The position numbers were made by a program, and so were the translations under genes. From assembly GCF_032884065.1 (NCBI RefSeq), contig NC_088867.1, forward strand, positions 49,845,317-49,909,316: a DNA stretch of 64,000 bases. The letters are read 5' to 3'. A model generated the notes under the pieces. It made no database searches. It saw nothing but the letters and a program-made list of their open reading frames with translations, and was not told where the DNA came from. Shown in pieces: positions 39,791 through 52,300 of the stretch (position 1 is its first letter; each line of letters starts with the position of its first letter). Origin of the DNA: Artemia franciscana (taxonomy: Eukaryota; Arthropoda; Branchiopoda; Anostraca; Artemiidae).

Positions 39791-42700
39791 CAGGGGGACT
39801 GAAGACAGTGAATTTCTACAAATGCATGTGTTCCATAAAGAGAAGATATAATTAGTAGCGTAAATATACCTCTTGCTTTTTTCTAGCATTTATGCCTCTG
39901 GAGAGGTGCTATTCTCCAGGTCTATTAACCAGGTAGTCCTTGTTTACAGCTTAGGGTAAGCTGCTATGTATACACATTACTTTTTTTTAACCTCAATTGG
40001 TCTAGCAAGCTATTGAAAGGGAATAGGCCTGAAGTAAGATTTGGGATTAAATTCCATATGACTGGCTTTTTCTATGTTAAAATTAGCTACATTTAGATTA
40101 AACATGAGGTTTTGGTCAATATGTACAATACTCTGTAACTGAAAAAGGGCCAAGGTAAATATGCTTCTCATTCACTTGCAAATACACTTCCTTTTTCAAA
40201 TGGTTCCATATATAGCCCTAGGAATACCAAAAAACTAAAACAAAATAAGATTCTAATTTATAATGTCCAGGATGTTTCTACTAATTAGACTATTATGTTT
40301 TCTTCTGTTATTTATACATCTTTGTAAAACCATTTCATACAATATTTTGGTAAATTACATACTCAATTGCACACAGAGATAAATCATAAACTGAGAATAT
40401 AGCTGATTTAAATTAGGAGCTAGAAGGTATCCATTGATATAACAAAGAAGTCATCTATGAAGGCTATATATGGGACCATCAGGATAGGGCCAGGGTTCAT
40501 TTGCAAGTGAATTGATCTGCATATTTGGAAAGAGCATAAAAAAGGAGTTGAATTGCATATTCACCTTTTCCTTGTGTGATTTAGACTCCTGGGTGCATTA
40601 ACCATGGTTTTATTTCTTGATATACATGCTAAAAGATAAACATACCATTTGATACATTTATTAATTCTCAAAATCACAATAAAGATGTATCTTTAAGAAA
40701 TGTAGACAGATGCAAAATTAATCTTTGGGAGGAGTATAGTTCCAATGAAACTTGGACTCCCCATTGGTATTTTCACACCTCCACCTGTAACTGTGCAAAC
40801 TTTCAATTTTCTGGAGTGGGGAGATGCCCCTAAAACCACTCCCAGGATCTTCCCCTGAAAGTGGGCTTCTAATGCTAGAGCCCACAGACGTAGGCTAGAT
40901 GGCATTAGATAACTTAGATTAACTGGTGATTGGGACTTGTTTAGTTTGGATTTGCTGTCTAGAAATCAAGAAAAATATAAGAAAAATATTTTTTAATATT
41001 TTGACTTAAAAAGTTACCCTTTTATTCTAGCCTATTTAAATGCAAAGAACTTGCTTTTCAATGGTTGCCTTAGATTGGTGTAAACTATCTAAGATGAGTT
41101 TGTCTATTATTTAGGTACTTTGTTCTAATTTCAAGAACTTTTGTCAAAGATTGGGAAGCATTCAAGCTGAAATTGTTGGCTGATGATAAAATTCAACTGT
41201 TGACCAAAATACCTTTAGACAAATCTAATGGTAAAATAATCTAGGATACTTTCTAGGTGGTATAATAGAAGTTTCATAGTGGTTTAACTGTTGAAGTGGT
41301 AATTGGCTGTCTAACTACTGGGCATCTTGCCCTAGGCTAATTGTAACCATTGCAAGCTCCATTTAAAACCCTTAAAATGGCCCATTATTAAAAGTTTTGT
41401 TAATATTGGGTAAGTAAAATTATGAAAAAATACAAAAAACAATTGTTCCCCCTTTGAAAGAAGCATTATAATAACAAACAAGTAGAAGAACTACCAATTG
41501 AATTGAGCTTCTTTCAAAAACCAGTCACAAGTAAAGAAAAAGATGGAAAATTAAGAAAAAAGTAAACAATATACAAAGCTAATATACATCAATAATTGAC
41601 ACAGTACTATATTCCACTAATTGAATAGAGCCTTCTAGGGATAGAAGGCTCTAAATACCAACTATGAGTTAGATAAGTTGGTGAGATGTCAACTACTGAG
41701 TATATTACCCTAGACTATTAGTTACCATAACAAGCTCAATTTAGAACCCTCAAAATGACTAATGATTTAATGGGATATTTTGTTGGCCAAATAAAACTAT
41801 GAAAAACTACAATACTACACAATGATTACCCCTTGGAAGGAAGCATCATAATAATTAAAAAGCTGTATACTTGCCAATTAAATCGAGTTTATTTGTTCAT
41901 GTATATTGATGTGTCTTGTTTATTATTTACTTTATTTTTTCATCTTTTTCTTTGCTTATGATTGGTTGTTTAAAACGTTTGTTTTGTATGAACTGTGTAA
42001 CTGTCTAGAAATAAATGTATCACCACAAGGCATTACTGTCACTAAAATTGGAATGCTTATTATATAGTTTTTCAGGAATTTTAAATTCTAAATTATGTTG
42101 CTATCTCAAAAGAGAACAACTTGGCAACCTTTGGTTCAAAATTGTAATTCAGTGCTATAAAATGGCAGAGAGCATCACATTGCTATGGTACAATCTTTTT
42201 GGTTAGGCCACTTAAAAAGAGCATAAGATTTTTTTATTTCAAATTGAATGAACAGTCTCTTAAACTTCTAGGACTATTGGCTTGATGTAATCTCCCTTGA
42301 CAATAACGACCAAACTATCCACTAAACACAATTCCATGCCCTTGCTTCTTAGAAGAGAGAGAGAGAGAAAAAAATGCATATTCCGTATTTGTTTAGGAGG
42401 GATTACCTCTTCAATAGGGTTCTTTGATGTTTAAATACATTGTATGCCCATGTTGGTTAAATCTAAACATTGTATATAAATAGGAAATGAGAAATATTAC
42501 CCTTTAAAACTGCTGAAAACAAAGCTTGTGGAAGCACTTGCCATCCACCATTCCCCCTCCCCTCAAATAAAATTCCTGGCAAGGCTCACAGTGCTCAGCC
42601 TTGCCATTTTCAACTCTGTGCCTTCTAGGCATGTGAATATGACATTTCAATCTATACAGAAAAAGATTATTGCAATGGGATGGATGTTATTAATCACCCC

Positions 42701-43309
42701 CTTCCCTTCACACAAATAATAAATGCTTAGACCCAAAATATCCATGCAAACCAAGAAGGATCAGTTAACAATTCCCCAAAGCTCATTCTATATTTATCCA
42801 AAGGCTCAATGAGGCTTGAAAAATTTGGCCTGTAAAATATATTCTTTTAGGCATCTACACCTCCCCACTACACAATGACTCACCACTCCTCCATCATAAT
42901 AGCTGATATGTCCTTATTCATCACTGTACTGTAAAACAACTCAGTTTAGTTAACCAAAGGATTAAAATAAATGTCAAAAACATTTCTTTGTAAAAAGAAG
43001 GTACGTATTATCCCATAATGCCCTTATGGACATTTGCCACAAGAAAGTCCCCATAAATAATTCCTTCCCCATTGAAATATCCCCTGTAATATTTTCTCTA
43101 TATATAAAATTGTGTATCCAAAGGTAAACTACAACAAACAAAAAGTACCACTCCCCATGGAAAATTTACTCCTCATGAAAAGTTTTTCCCATGGAAAATC
43201 ACCTTCTCCTCCTGAAAAATTTCCATATAGTTCCCAATAAATAAATACAGTACTATATTTAAGAAATTGGCAAATTGTATATCTTACAACCCTTTCCCCA
43301 GGGGCTGTG

Positions 43310-43545
43310 GGGGATCTTGTCCTCCCCAGAGGCATAGTTATTGGACCCTTTAACTATGTTGAACCAAATGGCCATCTCAAAATTTTGATTAGATGTTTTT
43401 TGGGGAAAAGAGAGTTTTGGAGGAGCACTAGTTGACCTCCATCGTTTTGATCACTTAAAAAGAGCACTGGAACTCTTAATTTCTGTTTGAATAAGCTTTC
43501 TCTGGATTTTCTTGGGCTAATGGTTTGATGCAATCACCCAAGGCT
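43310..43545. repeat. Diverged piece of the foldback-family interior
   Basis: Shares GGGCTGTGGGGGATCTTGTC, AGGCATAGTTATTGG, AAATGGCCATC, CAAAATTTTGAT, CACTTAAAAAGAGCACT and AATTTCTGTTTGAAT with the centre of the foldback at 47580-47780. Confidence 0.5.
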
Positions 43546-43730
43546 GTATCCAAGAGATGGTGATATTATCTTTTGAACCCACTCTCCCCACCCCCAAAAT
43601 TTTTATCCAGTTTGTAAAAAAGTAACAAAATGGATATGATTTTTTACGTGTTTTGTAAAGTTTTTTTTTCCCCCTCCCCCTGAAAGAAATAACTATCCCT
43701 GAATGGATATCCTGGATACAACTTTGTAAC

Positions 43731-44789
43731 TTACTTACTTGTACTTGGGTCACGTTTGAGCCTTGTCCAGGCCCATCATGGCATCCAGTATTTGCCAACA
43801 ATTGTCCCTCCATTGTTCTCTTTCAAGTTCCACCAGCTTGATCAACTGAATCCATTGTCTATTCCAGCACTGCCTGTGCTTCTTGAAACGTCCCATTGGC
43901 TGGAGGTTGGCTCTAACTGTCAATAACCATGTCTTTTTCTGTCCTCTGGGCTTCTTTTTCCAGTGTGTAAGGGGTTGGCATTTCAAGCACTGTTCACTGA
44001 ACAAGTCATCTAATTGGTGCAGTGCATGCCCAAACTACTGTTGTTGTCTTGCTTTGACAACACCTGAGACAAGTGGTATATCACCACATCTTCTTCTGAT
44101 GACGTCATTAGAGACGCAGGCCAAGAATACAGCACAGACACTTGTGGTGGAAGACGTTCAAGTCATTAGCTTCCCCGGCTCTGAGGGGCTACATTTTGCA
44201 GCCAGAAATAAGTACAGAGATGATAACATGTTATATGCCCAGAGCTTTGTTTGAAGGGAGATTCCATTTCATGGCTGGAGACACTTCTGAAGCTGAATGT
44301 TTACTGCCCAGGGGGCAGAGATGCCGCTTTGTATTTTGTTTAGAGCTTTGCCCTTGGGATTTATTAGGGAACCTAGATATTTGAAATTCTGGACCTTCTT
44401 GATTTGGATGCCACTTAATGTTATCAGAGTTTCATTTAGCCCAGAAGAGCACATTGATTTCGTTTTCCATTGGCTGAGCTTTAGTTCAGTAGCAAGGGAT
44501 CTAGCAGCAGCGTCATGAGCTGTGCTTCTGTTATAGACTCAGCCAAGATATCTACATCATTGGTGTAATCAAGGTCTGTTATTGATAATGTTGGACTGAT
44601 TGCCATGCCTTTGTATTTGTCAAGGGTCTTCATGATCTGGTTGATGACAAAATTAAATAAAATGGGCAATAGTGCACAATCCTGTTTCACTCCTTCATCA
44701 ATTGATAGTCCTTTAGAGATTTCTCCGTCTGCTCTTACAAATGCCCTCATTCCATTATAATACAGACCTATGAATAACATTACATCAGA
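43731..44789 (-). mobile_element. RTE-like LINE, 5'-truncated by a MITE
   Basis: Minus strand, in order: RADGEISKGLSIDEGVKQDC and ALLPILFN (RT block 4), TDLDYTNDVDIL (position of the YADD box, A-D changed to T-N), then in another frame KVQNFKYLGSLINPKG (RT thumb), and C-terminal GQKKTWLLTVRANLQ and LEREQWRD. The 3' end is the short tandem tail AAGTAAGTAAG (plus strand TTACTTACTT at 43731). Frame changes and the altered catalytic box show it is dead. Confidence 0.68.
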
Positions 44790-44953
44790 ATAACATTACT
44801 ATAGAGCAAAGCATATTAGTCCATGAGTCCCGCGGGCAGTAGGGCGAGGTCTGTATTCTGATTGGTTGAATTGTTGGTTGACCAGAAAACAGACCTCGCC
44901 CTACTGCCCGCAGGGCTCATGAACTAATACTCTTTGCTCTATAGTAATGTTAT
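44790..44953. mobile_element. GC-rich foldback MITE (164 bp)
   Basis: Arms of about 68 bp are inverted repeats: ATAACATTACTATAGAGCAA, then CGGGCAGTAGGGCGAGGTCT in the left arm, with the reverse complement in the right. The loop is about 28 bp. It ends the recognisable LINE sequence on its left. No clear target duplication. Confidence 0.8.
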
Positions 44954-45324
44954 CTGTAAGCAAAATTGGACGTTTGTTTTGTTCAGATACAGCTGGCTAG
45001 TTTAAACTCAAAAGTGAAAGTGAACGATCTTGGTTATTAACATTAATGGATGTGTGGTTTTTTACTTATCTTTTTACTTCTTACTTTACTGAAATCAAAC
45101 AGTTCGTGGTAATGAATCAAGGAGGCACACTCGTGCCTCTATAAAGAGGCGACACACGACAATGTTAAGCGATCTTCGGTTCCAGTGGTCGCAGACGGAT
45201 GGGGAGGGATGCATTTCGTAGCCCGAGCTCCAACTAAGAAACCTGCAAAATTTCATCCCCCTCCAACTTTTTCTTCATGGGGAAAATCTGGCCGAAAGTT
45301 TCGACCTGTCAACCCAAGCCCCCC

Positions 45325-45715
45325 TTTAACGTTGTCCGATCGGGCTGAAATTCACAAGTTAAGGTCCCCTAGGGCCCAGGAGCTTATCCGCGAAATTTCA
45401 GCTTGATCCGATAACTCCTTCCCTGTTTTCCAGAAACCACGCATAGCCACTTAAAATTCATTTACTTTTTTTTCCTAGACGCCTACAGGTCACATCCGAC
45501 ATCGGATCTGGGTGTACGAAGACTCATTCGATGCGGAATTCTCCGAGTAAGTGCCCATGAAAGTTTCGTAGGAAAATCTTAACCCCCCGAAAGTTTCGAC
45601 CCTCCAACCCCCCCCCCCCCCACCCCTTTTAACGTTGTCCGATCGGGCTGAAATTCACAAGTTAAGGTCCCCTACGGCCCAGGAGCTTATCCGCGAAATT
45701 TCAGCTTGATCCGAT
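45325..45715. repeat. Tandem module with GATCGGGCTGAAATTCACAA
   Basis: About 45325-45412 and 45628-45715 are near-identical (AACGTTGTCCGATCGGGCTG, AAGGTCCCCTA, GAGCTTATCCGCGAAATTTC, CTTGATCCGATAAC), 303 bp apart. In style it resembles the DINE-like core units (GATC-GGAT plus G/C tracts) without being the same sequence. Confidence 0.65.
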
Positions 45716-45784
45716 AACCTATTGCTATTTAACCATTTTCACCCATTAGCTATTTAATTAACGGATTTCTCTCCATAAGAGCCC

Positions 45785-46614
45785 ATGTTAATTTGAAATT
45801 TTTAAAAGCTATTGAGAAGTTATATTTACACACATGCAAGTTATTAGCTCAGTTGGTAGAGCGTGAGATTTTTAACCCTCGGGTCAAGGGTTCAAGTCCC
45901 TTACGGGCGGTTTTTTTTCACAACATCAAAAAAATTTTGATAACACCTGGACAGCTTATCATTTGAGAGATAACAGAATATTAGCTTCTTATGAGCAAAA
46001 GAAACATTTCGGTCATTCTATCTATTTTTTTTTCTATTTTATACAATGATTTAAAAGCGGGGGGGGGGGGGTTCCTCTCCTAATTCCTGTACAAGGAGTA
46101 CAGGGATTATTAAATTACATCCACCATGGATTGTAGAAAAACGTACAGAATTAATATGAAAAAAAATTAAACCTGTACAAAAGAGTCTTTAAAAGCGGGG
46201 GGTTTGCCTCTCCTAATAGTCTTCTTATAGTCCTAATAGTCTAATAGTCCCATGTTAATTTTTGAAATTCTTAAAAGTTACGAATATCAACATTCAAGTA
46301 CATCAAAATAATCAGCTCGGCACGGCGAGAATGACTGCAAGCATCATAAAAATCCAGCTCCATTCCAGAAAAAATTTTGATAACACCTGGACAGCTTATC
46401 ATTTGAGAGATAACAGAATATTAGCTTCTTATGAGCAAAAGAAACATTTCGGTCATTCTATCTATTTTTTTTCTATTTTATACAATGATTTAAAAGCGGG
46501 GGGGGGCGGCAGCCACCCAAGTTCCTCTCCTAATTCCTGTACGAGGAGTACAGGAATTATTAAATTACATCCACCATGGATTGTAGAAAAACGTACAGAA
46601 ATAATATGAAAAAA
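45785..46614. repeat. Direct duplication flanking a variable core
   Basis: 45785-46167 and 46252-46614 share CCATGTTAATTT at the start and a long nearly identical 3' part (AAAATTTTGATAACACCTGG, GAGATAACAGAATATTAGC, AACATTTCGGTCATTC, TGATTTAAAAGCGGGG, TTAAATTACATCCACCATGG). Only the first copy holds the tRNA-like sequence; the second has AATCAGCTCGGCACGGCGAG in the same place. Confidence 0.7.
45838..45910 (+). pseudogene. tRNA-Lys(UUU)-like relic
   Basis: Has an intact A box (TAGCTCAGTTGG) and B box (GGTTCAAGTCC), a perfect D stem (GCTC/GAGC) and a perfect 5-bp T stem (AAGGG/CCCTT), with TTT at the anticodon position. The 5' acceptor strand does not pair with the 3' ACGGGCG and the anticodon stem is broken, so it should not work as a tRNA. 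A T-run follows directly (GGTTTTTTTT), as in a pol III terminator. Either a tRNA pseudogene or a tRNA-derived SINE head. Confidence 0.6.
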
Positions 46615-47072
46615 ACTTCGTTTTCTTAAAGAGTTAAAGAGGCTGCGTCCCAAAGTCGAACCTTAAAACGTACAGGAATTAGAAGAGGCAGTTGGGGGGC
46701 TGCCGCCCCCCAAACCCCCAGCTTTTAAAGACTCTTTTGTACAGGTTTTTTGTTTTTTTGCTAACCCCCAGCTCTTGGCTTCGGAAAGGCCCTCTTTTAA
46801 TTAACAAAAAATTGAAATGAATGAATAATGGAATAACTTCGAAAAATGTTAAACACAAGAGGACAGGAGAACCATTGCGCCGAAACTAGTAATTAGTAAC
46901 AATGTAGTCCCCCCCCCAAAAAAAAAAACCTGTACAAAAGAGTCTTTAAAAGCTGGGGGTTTGGGGGGCGGCAGCCCCCCAACTGCCTCTTCTAATTCCT
47001 GTACGTTTTAAGGTTCGACTTTGGGACGCAGCCTCTTTAACTCTTTAAGAAAACGAAGTTTTTTTCATATTA
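46605..47072. repeat. Large hairpin, arms about 145 bp
   Basis: 46605-46749 and 46920-47072 are near-perfect reverse complements (ACTTCGTTTTCTTAAAGAGT, GCTGCGTCCCAAAGTCGAAC, CCCAGCTTTTAAAGACTC). Each arm itself contains the palindrome GGGGGGCTGCCGCCCCCC-like block. Loop about 170 bp. Confidence 0.85.
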
Positions 47073-47074
47073 TT

Positions 47075-48222
47075 GTAGTAAGGAGCGACCCAGCTCAATA
47101 GAAACCAAAACTCTAAAAAATGGAATTTAGATACCAATAGCTACATCAAAAGAATCGCATTTTAATGCTGATTTTAAATATATAAGTTTCATCAAGTTTA
47201 GTCTTACGCATCAAAAGTTACGAGCCTGAAAAAATTTGCATTGTTTTAGAAAATAGGGGGAAACACACCCTAAAAATCATAGAATCTTAACGAAAATTAC
47301 ACCATCAGATTCAGCGTATCAGAGAACCCTACTGTAGAAGTTTCAAGCTCCTATCTACAAAAATGTGGAATTTTGTATTTTTTGCCAGAAGGCAGATCAT
47401 GGATGAGTGTTTATTTGTTTTTTTTCCCCAGGGGTGATCGTATCGACCCAGTTGTCCTAGAATGTTGCGAGAGGGCTCATTATAACGGAAATGAAAAGTT
47501 CTAGTGCCCTTTTTAAGTGACCAAAAAAATTGGAGGGCATCTAAGCACTGGTCAAAGGTTGTAACTTGCAGCTCCTCCCCCCTGGGACTGTGGGGGAGTA
47601 AGTCATCCCCAAAGACATAGTTATAATGGTTTTCGACTATGCGGAACAAAATGGCTATCACAAAATTTTGATCCGTTGACTTTGGGGAAAAAATGAGGAT
47701 GGGAGGGGGCCTAGATGCCCTCCAATTTTTTTGGTCACTTAAAAAGGGCACTATAACTTTTCATTTCTGTTAGAATGAGCCCTCTTGCGACATTCTAGGA
47801 CCACTTGGTCGATACGATGACCCCTGGAAAAAAAAAAAAAACTAAACAAAAAAATAAAATAAACATGCACCCGTGATCTGTCTTCTGGCAAAAAATACGA
47901 AATTCCACATTTTTGTAAATAGGAGCTTGAAATTATTGCTATATGGTTCTCTGATACGCTGAATGCGATGTTGTGACTTTCGTTAAGATTCTATGATTTT
48001 TAGGGGGTGTTTCCCCCTATTTTCCAAAACAAGGCAAATTTTCTCAGGCTCGTAACTTTTGATGACAAAGACTAAATTTGATGAAACTTATATATTTAAA
48101 ATCAGCATGAAAATTCGATTCTTTTGATGTATCTTTTAGCATCAAAATTCCGTTTTTTAGAATTTCGTTTACTATTGAGCCGGGTTGCTCCTTACCACAG
48201 TTCGTTACCACGAACTGTTTGA
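47075..48222. repeat. Giant foldback, arms about 480 bp
   Basis: The left arm 47075-47545 (GTAAGGAGCGACCCAGCTCA, ACATCAAAAGAATCG, AAAAATGTGGAATTTTGTAT) pairs with the right arm 47700-48190 in reverse. About 150 bp of single sequence (CTGGGACTGTGGGGGAGTAA...) lies between. The right side adds the full terminal sequence CCACAGTTCGTTACCACGAACTG, itself a palindrome. Confidence 0.8.
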
Positions 48223-49066
48223 TTTTCACAGAAAAATTGAAAAAAATTGCCCCATCCCTAGATACTAAAAATAGAATTAAAATATTCTAGAGGGAAATAT
48301 TCCACTCTTCCTAAGTGGAGCTAAAAATTGGCCCTTGTAGACCTGAAACGAAAAATAACATTCTTACACTTAGATAATACTTAAAATAACAATCAATTCA
48401 CACTGAACATAAAGTTCTCATGATTTGATATGGTAATAAAGACTTTAATTATGCAAACAACCGAAATTCCTGGACACTGTTGCTCCAAATTTTGTAAAAT
48501 TCACTTTAAATTACAGTGTATAATCTATGTATAGACCTGAATATCTAAAGAAATCCACTTTTTTTTAAGGAAAAAGTTCCAATATTAACATTCTGATGTA
48601 ACCCACAGTTCGCCTGACTTTGAACTCTTCCCAAAAACCCAAAAATTAACTTTTCTAGGTTAAAGATTAATCAATAAGCTCTAAACCAAGAACTTACATT
48701 CAGAGCAATAGTGCACAGGGACAACTGTAATCTCTCTTCATTTTTTCTTAGATTGGGAAGTAGTTCCCCCCTCCCCTAAAGCTTGAACATGTTGTCCCTA
48801 AGTCCTGTATGTTTTGATGCATCTTTCCCACAATCTTACCAGAGAAAAGAGGTTGTCTTTTGTGGGTAGAAATGTCCCTAAGTTTTGCATTCCTCATTTA
48901 CATTAAATGGAGAATTTCCTTCTACTCGAGGCATTGTTTGTAGTTCATTTTTTATTTTACCCCACACTTCCTTGTAAAAAGAAGTTCAAGGGGGATTAAA
49001 ACTGTTCATATCAACTTGTATAAAATCTATTTATAGTCAAGTGGAGCCCTTTTTTTCTCTTTTTAG
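48223..49066. other. Region before the first visible CCDC149 exon
   Basis: No exon could be placed although the start exon should lie here or further left. The sequence is AT-rich with no recognised repeat. Confidence 0.35.
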
Positions 49067-49318
49067 GTTCCCATTGGTGTTCTGGAGCGTCAACTGAAAA
49101 GTAAGACAGAAGCTCTTTTAATCCTTTCCCAGGAGCTGGAAAATGTACAAATGGACAAAGAGGCTCTAACTCTTGCTCTTCAGTCATTGAAAAAGCAAAT
49201 AAAACATATGGGACTAGACACAAGCAAACTAATGGAGTTTGCAGAAGAAAACTCAACTCTGAAAGAGAAAATCTATCTGTATGAAAAAAGAATTGAGGAT
49301 TTAGAACTAGACAATAAA
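49067..49318 (+). CDS. CCDC149: CCDC149 exon (first visible)
   Basis: Acceptor CTCTTTTTAG after a long pyrimidine tract, donor GTATGT. Codes VPIGVLERQLKSKTEALLIL through IEDLELDNK, 84 residues. Starts in phase 0, so an upstream exon supplies the ATG. Confidence 0.85.
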
Positions 49319-52300
49319 GTATGTTCTGCAAACATTAAACATTGCTATTTACATTATAATTGGAAAAATAAGGACATGTTTCAAGTTGTCTAATCAACAT
49401 CGAGTTGGATATAATGTTGTTTCTCATGTTGTATGAAACTCCTAAAGCACAAAATATAAGCTCCAATCTCTAAAGCTCTAAAAATATAAGTGTTATCAAA
49501 CTGAAATTTAACTTGCACTTCAGTCACTTTCTGTTAGCCTTGTACTCCTGATAAAGTCTGCTTTAAGGTTTTTCAAAACTTTTCAATAGTAGATTTTGTA
49601 CACAGGATTCAGAAGTATGAAAACACTAGATTTATGATGATTGCAAAACTGCATGAGACATAAATTATTATGGACTAATAAAGCTTGGTTTTATTTATTC
49701 AAGCGTGGATCTCAATAAGAAATTGTTAATTAATTGAGTATTGGGTATATGCGCCTATTTCTTTTAGTTCATTCTAGCTCCAATGCTAATTAACATCAAC
49801 TGTAAAATTATCTAAATAAGTCTCTTGGCTGATTGAAGCATCTATTTCGAAAGCAGTAAGCTTGATTGAGCTCCCAGAGGTCTCCCTACCCATTGCTAGT
49901 ATCTTTTTGCTCTCATGAGTTCTAAGGGACACTCCTTTGTATATTGTATCTTCTGTGAATTTTACCAGCTTGCAAATGTGCTTTATGAATGCTTTTTGCA
50001 AGATGCTTTTCAAGATTACTTCAGTTTGCAACAAAGATGATGTAATAAATGCACTAAATACAGGTATAATTGTTTTCTTCTGGGTAGCAAGGAATCTGGT
50101 ATTTTGATATTTGATAGTAACAAATGTAGTTTGCTCTTTTCTTTTGCAACTTTTGATTTCTAGGACAGACCTTCCCATGCTTTTTCTTATAAGTACAATA
50201 TAGTAAAATGTAAGAAAAAAATCATTTTTTGTGTATGTCCCCTCAAAAATCTCAAATCATCCCAGTGGCGTCAATGAAAAGGGAGGCTGCCTCCCTCCCC
50301 CTGGATTTTCAAAGTCCCTTTTTTTGGCATTTTTGTTGAAAAATGACATTGTTTTTACTAGTTTCATTCAAAGAATTGAAAAGGAACTGCTTCCATAGAT
50401 TTTGGGAAACACATTTCCCTCCATTCCCCGCTAATTTCCATGAATTGATGCCATTGTATCCTTTTGCTTCATAGTATGTTCTGTGGAAGTCTCAATCCTT
50501 GTAAGGAATTTTCTCTGTTTCTCTGTTTTTCACAGCAAATATTTCAAATCATTCAAGGTCTTGTCCTGTTTGAGACTGAGGTTTACCCCCCTGCCAGACT
50601 AGATTTCTAAGTGAGACTATTGTTCTAACTTCTAAAGAAAATGACATTGTCCACTCGTAAACTTTAAAATTTCCTTTTCCTACTTTATATAGGCTTATCT
50701 GTAAATTTTTCAAATCAACTTTGCACATTGTGTAAATCAGCGTTGGGTCGGAGCACTTTTAGCTTAAACGTAAGCCTTTGGAAAAGCTTGTTTATAACAT
50801 TGGTTTTCCAATGCTTTACAGTTGCCATATGTGTGGAGAGTGGGAGGATTTTTTTTTTGTATTTTGTCAGGCAGTGCTAAGGGCTAAGGGATTTGATAAA
50901 GGGATTTTTTGGAGTGTATGAGGGGAAGAGCTCTGGGTGGAAAATTTGTTGGAAAATGGGTGTTTTATTAGTATTAGGGATCTGGTGTGGTGTATTGGTT
51001 TTTATGGCACTTGGTATTAACCAAGTGACATATAGCAATTGCAAATTCTGTCGGTCAGTCTGTTCGTCTATTTGTCTGTCCTGGTTTTGCTAGTTTAAGC
51101 ACTAAAAGATAAGCTAGATGAAATTTGACAGGCATATCAGGGACCAGACCAGAATAAATTAGAAATAGTCTTTTCCCCGATTCGACCTCTGGGGGGGATT
51201 AGGGGGACGGTTAATTCGGAAAAATTAGGAAAAATGAGGTATTTTTAACTTACGAACGGGTGATCGGCTCTTAATGAAATTTGATATTTAGAAGTATATC
51301 GTGTCTCAGAGCTCTTACTTTAAATCCCGACCGGATCTGACGACGTTGGGGGGGGGAGTTGGAGGAGGAAACCTAAAATTTTGGAAAACGCTTAGAGTGG
51401 AGGGGTCGGGATGAAACTTGGTGGAAAAACTAAGCACAAGTCCTAGATACGTAACTGACATAACCAGAACGAATCCGCTCTCTTTGAGGGGTTGGGGGAG
51501 GGTAATTCTGAAAAACAGAAAAAAATGAGGTATTTTTAACTTACAAAGGAGTGATCGGATCTTAATGAAATTTCATATTTAGAAGGATCTCGTAGCTCAG
51601 ATCTTTTATTTTGAATCCCGACCGGATCCAGTGTCATTGAAGGTAATTGGGGGGGTAGTCATCTAGGAAAAGGCTTAGAGTGGAGGGATCGGGATGAAAC
51701 TTTGTGGGGAAAATAAGCACAAATCCTAAATACGTGATTGAAATAACCGGAATGGATCTGTTCTAATTGGAGGAGTTAGGGGGAGGGTTAGTTCTGAAAA
51801 ATTGGAAAAAATGAGGTATTTTTAACTTACGAAGGAGTGATCGGATTTTAATGAAATTTTATGTTTAGAAGGACCTCGTAACTCAGATTTCTTATTTTAA
51901 TTTTCGACCGGATCCAGTGTCGTTGGGGGGGGGGACTGGAAATATTGGAAAACGCTTAGAGTGAATAGATCATAATGAAACTTGGTGGGAAGGATAAACA
52001 TAAGTCCAAGATACGTGACTGACACAACCGGACTGGATCCGCTCTCTTTGGGGGAGTTGGGGGGGGGGGAGTAATTGAGAAAAATGAGAAAATATGACGC
52101 ATTTGTAACTTCAAACGGTTGATCAGATCTTAATGAAATTTGATATTTAGAAGGATCTTGTGCTTCAGAGCTCTTATTTGAAATCACAACCAGATCCGGT
52201 GACACTGGGGGAGTTGGGGGGGGGGGAACTGGAAGTCTTGGAAAACGTGAAAATTAAGGTTTCTTTATCTTACGAATGGGTGACCGGATCTTAATCAAAC

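Larger units (their letters stand above)
37856..43309. other. Intergenic region with scattered unknown repeats
   Basis: No gene is recognised in 5.4 kb. Visible repeats are a 38-bp triplet (38812-38925), a stretch at 39660-39790 shared with 59085-59210, and pieces near 43120-43260 that resemble 3480-3660 (short ATTTTCC/GGAAAA-rich units). About 41330-41520 and 41700-41890 share a diverged direct repeat (TTACCATAACAAGCTC..., ATTTAGAACCCTCAAAATG). Confidence 0.4.
45095..48222. mobile_element. Composite element bounded by CAAACAGTTCGTGGTA ends
   Basis: TCAAACAGTTCGTGGTAA at 45095-45112 is the exact inverse of TTACCACGAACTGTTTGA at 48205-48222, and the similarity extends outward by a few bases (TGAAA/TTTCA). 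Between them lie a repeated G/C-tract module, a tRNA-like relic in a duplicated segment, a hairpin of about 145-bp arms and a foldback of about 480-bp arms. No open frame longer than about 140 codons looks coding. It is either one 3.1-kb non-autonomous element or two elements of one family in tandem. Confidence 0.55.

Noticed and set aside
45838-45910. Functional tRNA-Lys gene
   Set aside because: Acceptor stem and anticodon stem do not pair, although the D and T arms do.
47329-47751. 140-codon minus-strand frame in the giant foldback
   Set aside because: It lies across an arm and the centre of an inverted repeat, with no family resemblance; the paired arm does not preserve it.
49786-50178. 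130-codon minus-strand frame in CCDC149 intron 1 as a gene
   Set aside because: No family motif, no splice or start context, and it is antisense within an intron.
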